Shown here: positions 61,645-64,000 of the stretch, in pieces
Layout of the letters: each line of letters begins with the position of its first letter
Numbering within the stretch: position 1 is the first letter of the stretch
Assembly: GCF_013407835.1 (NCBI RefSeq)
Contig: NZ_JACCBI010000001.1
Coordinates: 186,001-250,000 of the forward strand
Source of the DNA: Agromyces atrinae
GTDB lineage: Bacteria; Actinomycetota; Actinomycetes; Actinomycetales; Microbacteriaceae
DNA: 64,000 bases
Direction: 5' to 3'
Position numbers and translations under genes: made by a program
Notes under the pieces: model-generated
Told to the model about the DNA's origin: nothing
Database searches by the model: none
Seen by the model: only the letters and a program-made list of their open reading frames with translations

Positions 61645-62776
61645 GACGAAGACCGCGCCGCGCGCGCGCACCCGTGTCGCCGTGCTCGGCGCCGGAAGCT
61701 GGGGCACGACGTTCGCGAAGATCCTCGCCGACAGCGGGGCCGACGTCATGCTGTGGGCCCGTCGACCCGAACTCGCGCGCGAGATCAGCGAGGCGAAGCG
61801 CAACAGCGACTACCTCGCGGGCATCAACCTGCCGATCTCGCTGCGTGCGACCTCGCGTCTCGATCTCGCCCTCGCGGGTGCCGAGCAGGTCTACGTCTCG
61901 GTGCCGAGCCAGGCGCTGCGCGAGAACCTCGCCGCCGCCCAGCCGCACCTCCACGCCGATGCCACGGTCGTCTCGCTCATGAAGGGCGTCGAGAAGGGCA
62001 CGGGCCTTCGCATGTCGGAGGTCGTGGCCGAGGTGCTGCGGATCGACCCCGCTCAGATCGCCGTCATCTCGGGCCCGAACCTCGCCCTCGAGATCGCCAA
62101 GGAGCAGCCGACCGCCGCCGTCGTCTCGTCGACGAGTCTCGAGACGGCCCAGGCGGTCGCCATGGTCGCTTCGAACCCGTACTTCCGCACCTTCGTCAAC
62201 ACCGACGTCATCGGCACCGAGTTCGGCGGGGTCCTGAAGAACCTCATCGCGGTCGCGATCGGCATCGTCGACGGCGTCGGCTACGGCGAGAACACCAAGG
62301 CGTCGATCATCACGCGCGGTCTCGTCGAGATCACCGACTTCGCCGTCGCCTACGGAGCGGCACCCGAGACGATGTCGGGCCTCGCGGGTCTCGGCGACCT
62401 CATCGCGACGTGCCAGTCGCCCCTCTCGCGCAACAACACCGCGGGCCGCCTGCTCGGGCAGGGCTACAGCGAGGCGGATGTCGTCAAGCAGATGAACCAG
62501 ACGACCGAGGGGCTCGCCTCGGTGGGCCCGATCCTCGAGCTCGCGCGCGCCCAGGGCGTCGAGATGCCGATCGTCGAGCAGGTGCGGCAGGTCCTCGCCG
62601 GCACGCTCGATCCGCGTGATCTCGCACCCCACCTCACGACCGACACCGACGAGCCGCAAGGCGAAAGGACCATCGATGACAAGACTCCGGGTGGCGGTCC
62701 TCTTCGGCGGGCGTTCCAGCGAGCACTCCATCAGCTGCGCCACGGCGGGGGGAGTGCTCCACGCGATCGATCGTGA
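61637..62776 (+). CDS. gpsA: Glycerol-3-phosphate dehydrogenase [NAD(P)+]
   Basis: GpsA (379 residues as read) reduces dihydroxyacetone phosphate to glycerol-3-phosphate for lipid synthesis. It has VAVLGAGSWGTTFAKIL (14-30), the catalytic Lys region EFGGVLKNLIAVAIG and the substrate motif GLAGLGDLIATCQSPLSRNN. The frame continues about 100 nt into ddl, giving a basic tail (RRAFQRALHQLRHGGG) beyond the normal family end near LTTDTDEPQGE. A one-base shift near 62660 would end the gene in an ATGA overlap with ddl instead. Confidence 0.94.
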   Translation: MAKTKTAPRARTRVAVLGAGSWGTTFAKILADSGADVMLWARRPELAREISEAKRNSDYLAGINLPISLRATSRLDLALAGAEQVYVSVPSQALRENLAAAQPHLHADATVVSLMKGVEKGTGLRMSEVVAEVLRIDPAQIAVISGPNLALEIAKEQPTAAVVSSTSLETAQAVAMVASNPYFRTFVNTDVIGTEFGGVLKNLIAVAIGIVDGVGYGENTKASIITRGLVEITDFAVAYGAAPETMSGLAGLGDLIATCQSPLSRNNTAGRLLGQGYSEADVVKQMNQTTEGLASVGPILELARAQGVEMPIVEQVRQVLAGTLDPRDLAPHLTTDTDEPQGERTIDDKTPGGGPLRRAFQRALHQLRHGGGSAPRDRS

Positions 62777-63776
62777 TCGCTTCGAGGTGATCCCTATCGG
62801 CATCACGCGTGACGGCGCCTTCACGCTCGAAGCCGACGACCCGTCGCGGTTCGCCCTCGACCCGGCTCACATGCCCGAGGTCGTCGACAACGGCACGCGC
62901 GTGCACTGGCCCGAGAGTTCGACCTCGCGCGAGGTGACCGTCACTGCTGCTGACGGTCGGGTGACCTCTCTCGGCGACATCGACATCGTCTTCCCGATCC
63001 TGCACGGTCCGTTCGGCGAGGACGGCACCCTGCAGGGTCTCCTCGAACTCGTCGGCCTCCCGTACGTCGGTTCGGGCGTGCTCGCGAGCGCGCTCGGCAT
63101 GCACAAGCACTTCGCGAAGACGGTGCTGCAGGGCGCGGGCATCGCGGTCGCGCCGTGGCGCACCCTGACGGCGCGCCAGTGGGCCGAGTCGCCGGATGCC
63201 GCACGCGAGGCGTTCACGGCGCTCGGCGCTCCCGTGTTCGTGAAGCCCGCACGGGCCGGATCGAGTGTCGGCGTGAGCAAGGTCACGGTCGAAGCCGACC
63301 TCGCCGCGGCCGTCGAGACGGCTCTCGCCGAGGACGACGTCGTACTCATCGAGGGCATGGTCGTCGGCCGTGAGGTCGAGATCGCGGTGCTCGGCGGGCG
63401 ACCGGGCGAACCCGCTCGCGCCTCGGTCGCGGGCGAGGTCGTCGTGACGGGCCGCGACTTCTACGACTTCGAGGCGAAGTACCTCGCCGCTCCCGGTGTC
63501 GACCTCATCTGCCCGGCCGATCTCGGTGACGAGCGGTTGGCCGAGATGGCGGATCTCGCGATCCGCGCCTTCGAGGCGATCGGAGCAGAAGGGTTGGCGC
63601 GCGTCGACTTCTTCCTCACCGACGACGGATTCGTGATCAACGAGCTCAACACGATGCCCGGGTTCACACCCATCTCGATGTTCCCGACGTGCTGGCTCAA
63701 CTCGGGGCTCAGCTACCCCGAGCTCATCACGGAGCTCATCGAGGTCGGCTACGCGCGCGGAATCCGCGTCGGCTAG
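62676..63776 (+). CDS. ddl: D-alanine--D-alanine ligase
   Basis: Ddl (366 residues) joins two D-alanines for the peptidoglycan stem peptide. ATP-grasp motifs are LFGGRSSEHSISC at the N-terminus, HGPFGEDGTLQGLLEL, KPARAGSSVGVSKV and the metal site RVDFFLTDDGFVINELNTMPGFTPISMFP. The C-terminus SGLSYPELITELIE is typical. Tyr in the YVGSG segment (PYVGSGVLASALGMHK) suggests the D-Ala-D-Ala rather than D-Ala-D-Lac type only weakly. GCGAAAGGA lies 6 nt before ATG 62676. The 3' end overlaps a convergent gene by 4 nt. Confidence 0.96.
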   Translation: MTRLRVAVLFGGRSSEHSISCATAGGVLHAIDRDRFEVIPIGITRDGAFTLEADDPSRFALDPAHMPEVVDNGTRVHWPESSTSREVTVTAADGRVTSLGDIDIVFPILHGPFGEDGTLQGLLELVGLPYVGSGVLASALGMHKHFAKTVLQGAGIAVAPWRTLTARQWAESPDAAREAFTALGAPVFVKPARAGSSVGVSKVTVEADLAAAVETALAEDDVVLIEGMVVGREVEIAVLGGRPGEPARASVAGEVVVTGRDFYDFEAKYLAAPGVDLICPADLGDERLAEMADLAIRAFEAIGAEGLARVDFFLTDDGFVINELNTMPGFTPISMFPTCWLNSGLSYPELITELIEVGYARGIRVG

Positions 63777-64000
63777 TCCTCATTGGTCGGCGTCGGCACC
63801 GGCGTGGCGTCGTCATAGCTGACGCAGCCGCCGTCGACGGGGATCGTCGAGACGGCGGCGCTCAGGTCGGCGAGCACGGTCGATCCGGCGACGGCGTCAC
63901 CGTTGATGATGACCTCGGTGGCCGGGGTGCGGCCGTACGTCACGAAGCGGTAGTTCGGCGCGTCCGAGTCGTCGGTGATCCAGTCGACGCCGTTGACGGC
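63773..64000 (-). CDS. C-terminal part of a DUF3515-type protein
   Basis: A minus-strand frame of 75 codons plus stop, entering from the right edge and ending at TAG 63773-63775. The visible part reads NGVDWITDDSD, FVTYGRTPATEVIING, VLADLSAAVSTI and GGCVSYDD, matching the actinobacterial DUF3515 family, which often lies beside ddl. Members usually carry an N-terminal signal or membrane segment that is outside this window. It is convergent with ddl, the stop codons overlapping by 4 nt. Confidence 0.8.
   Translation of the reverse strand, partial: AVNGVDWITDDSDAPNYRFVTYGRTPATEVIINGDAVAGSTVLADLSAAVSTIPVDGGCVSYDDATPVPTPTNED

Overview
The window is about 64 kb of very GC-rich, gene-dense DNA from an actinobacterium, most probably a member of the Microbacteriaceae. 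The basis is the codon bias, the dense divergent and 4-nt-overlapping gene layout, many leaderless-type starts, a DtxR/IdeR-type iron box, a C-terminally extended FtsE, an IMPase-type histidinol phosphatase, and the order murA-plsC-gpsA-ddl-DUF3515. I do not assign a genus. It looks like ordinary chromosome: no integrase, transposase, phage genes or CRISPR array were seen. No gene-free stretch exceeds about 300 bases once the tmRNA, tRNAs and inverted repeats are counted.

Layout. 1-4.2 kb: end of an unknown gene, CDF metal exporter, DedA protein, iron-regulated heme oxygenase, small proteins, tRNA-Leu(TAG). 4.3-8.8 kb: compact tad (tight adherence pilus) operon tadA-tadB-tadC-pilin-tadE-tadE/F-like-tadG-like. 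8.8-15.3 kb: MFS transporter, prfB, ftsE-ftsX, smpB, a tyrosine-type phosphatase and a SIMPL protein, followed by ssrA (tmRNA); smpB and ssrA are the two halves of trans-translation. 15.8-20.1 kb: septum-formation-like lipoprotein, hisN-like phosphatase, tRNA-Lys, MscS channel, a decayed choloylglycine-hydrolase-type gene and small proteins. 20.2-25.6 kb: TetR, a giant MMPL transporter and a YhgE/Pip protein. 25.6-28.9 kb: glycosyltransferase and a fused OtsA-OtsB.

28.9-44.9 kb and 57.2-59.4 kb carry branched-chain amino acid and serine synthesis (ilvD, ilvB, ilvN, ilvC, serA, leuB, ilvE, then leuC-leuD), with an MFS/TetR pair, a FAH-family hydrolase, gltX and a thioredoxin-reductase-like flavoprotein in between. 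leuCD is preceded by a 14-residue leader peptide with four consecutive Leu codons and a strong hairpin, a clear attenuator candidate. 45-53 kb: small hydrolases and NTPases, a type VII secretion-type cassette (WXG100, YbaB-like, EspC-like, a 253-aa Trp-rich protein, lipoprotein), GAP-family membrane protein, amidohydrolase, MBL hydrolase and lipid kinase. 53-57 kb: tRNA-Glu, YqhA, TerC, a VOC/MerR divergent pair and a PP2C phosphatase. 59.4-64 kb: cell-envelope genes murA, plsC, gpsA, ddl and the 3' end of a DUF3515 gene.

The least-explained items are the MMPL transporter whose C-terminus resembles a catalytically dead ABC ATPase domain, linked to a YhgE/Pip partner and a TetR with a palindromic operator, and the orphan type VII-like cassette. 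Other notable signals are two genes that appear to have lost internal segments, a set of 13 starts with a -10 hexamer exactly 12 nt upstream, a perfect 20-bp inverted repeat, a 15-bp tandem repeat, and an abrupt codon-usage change inside ilvD.
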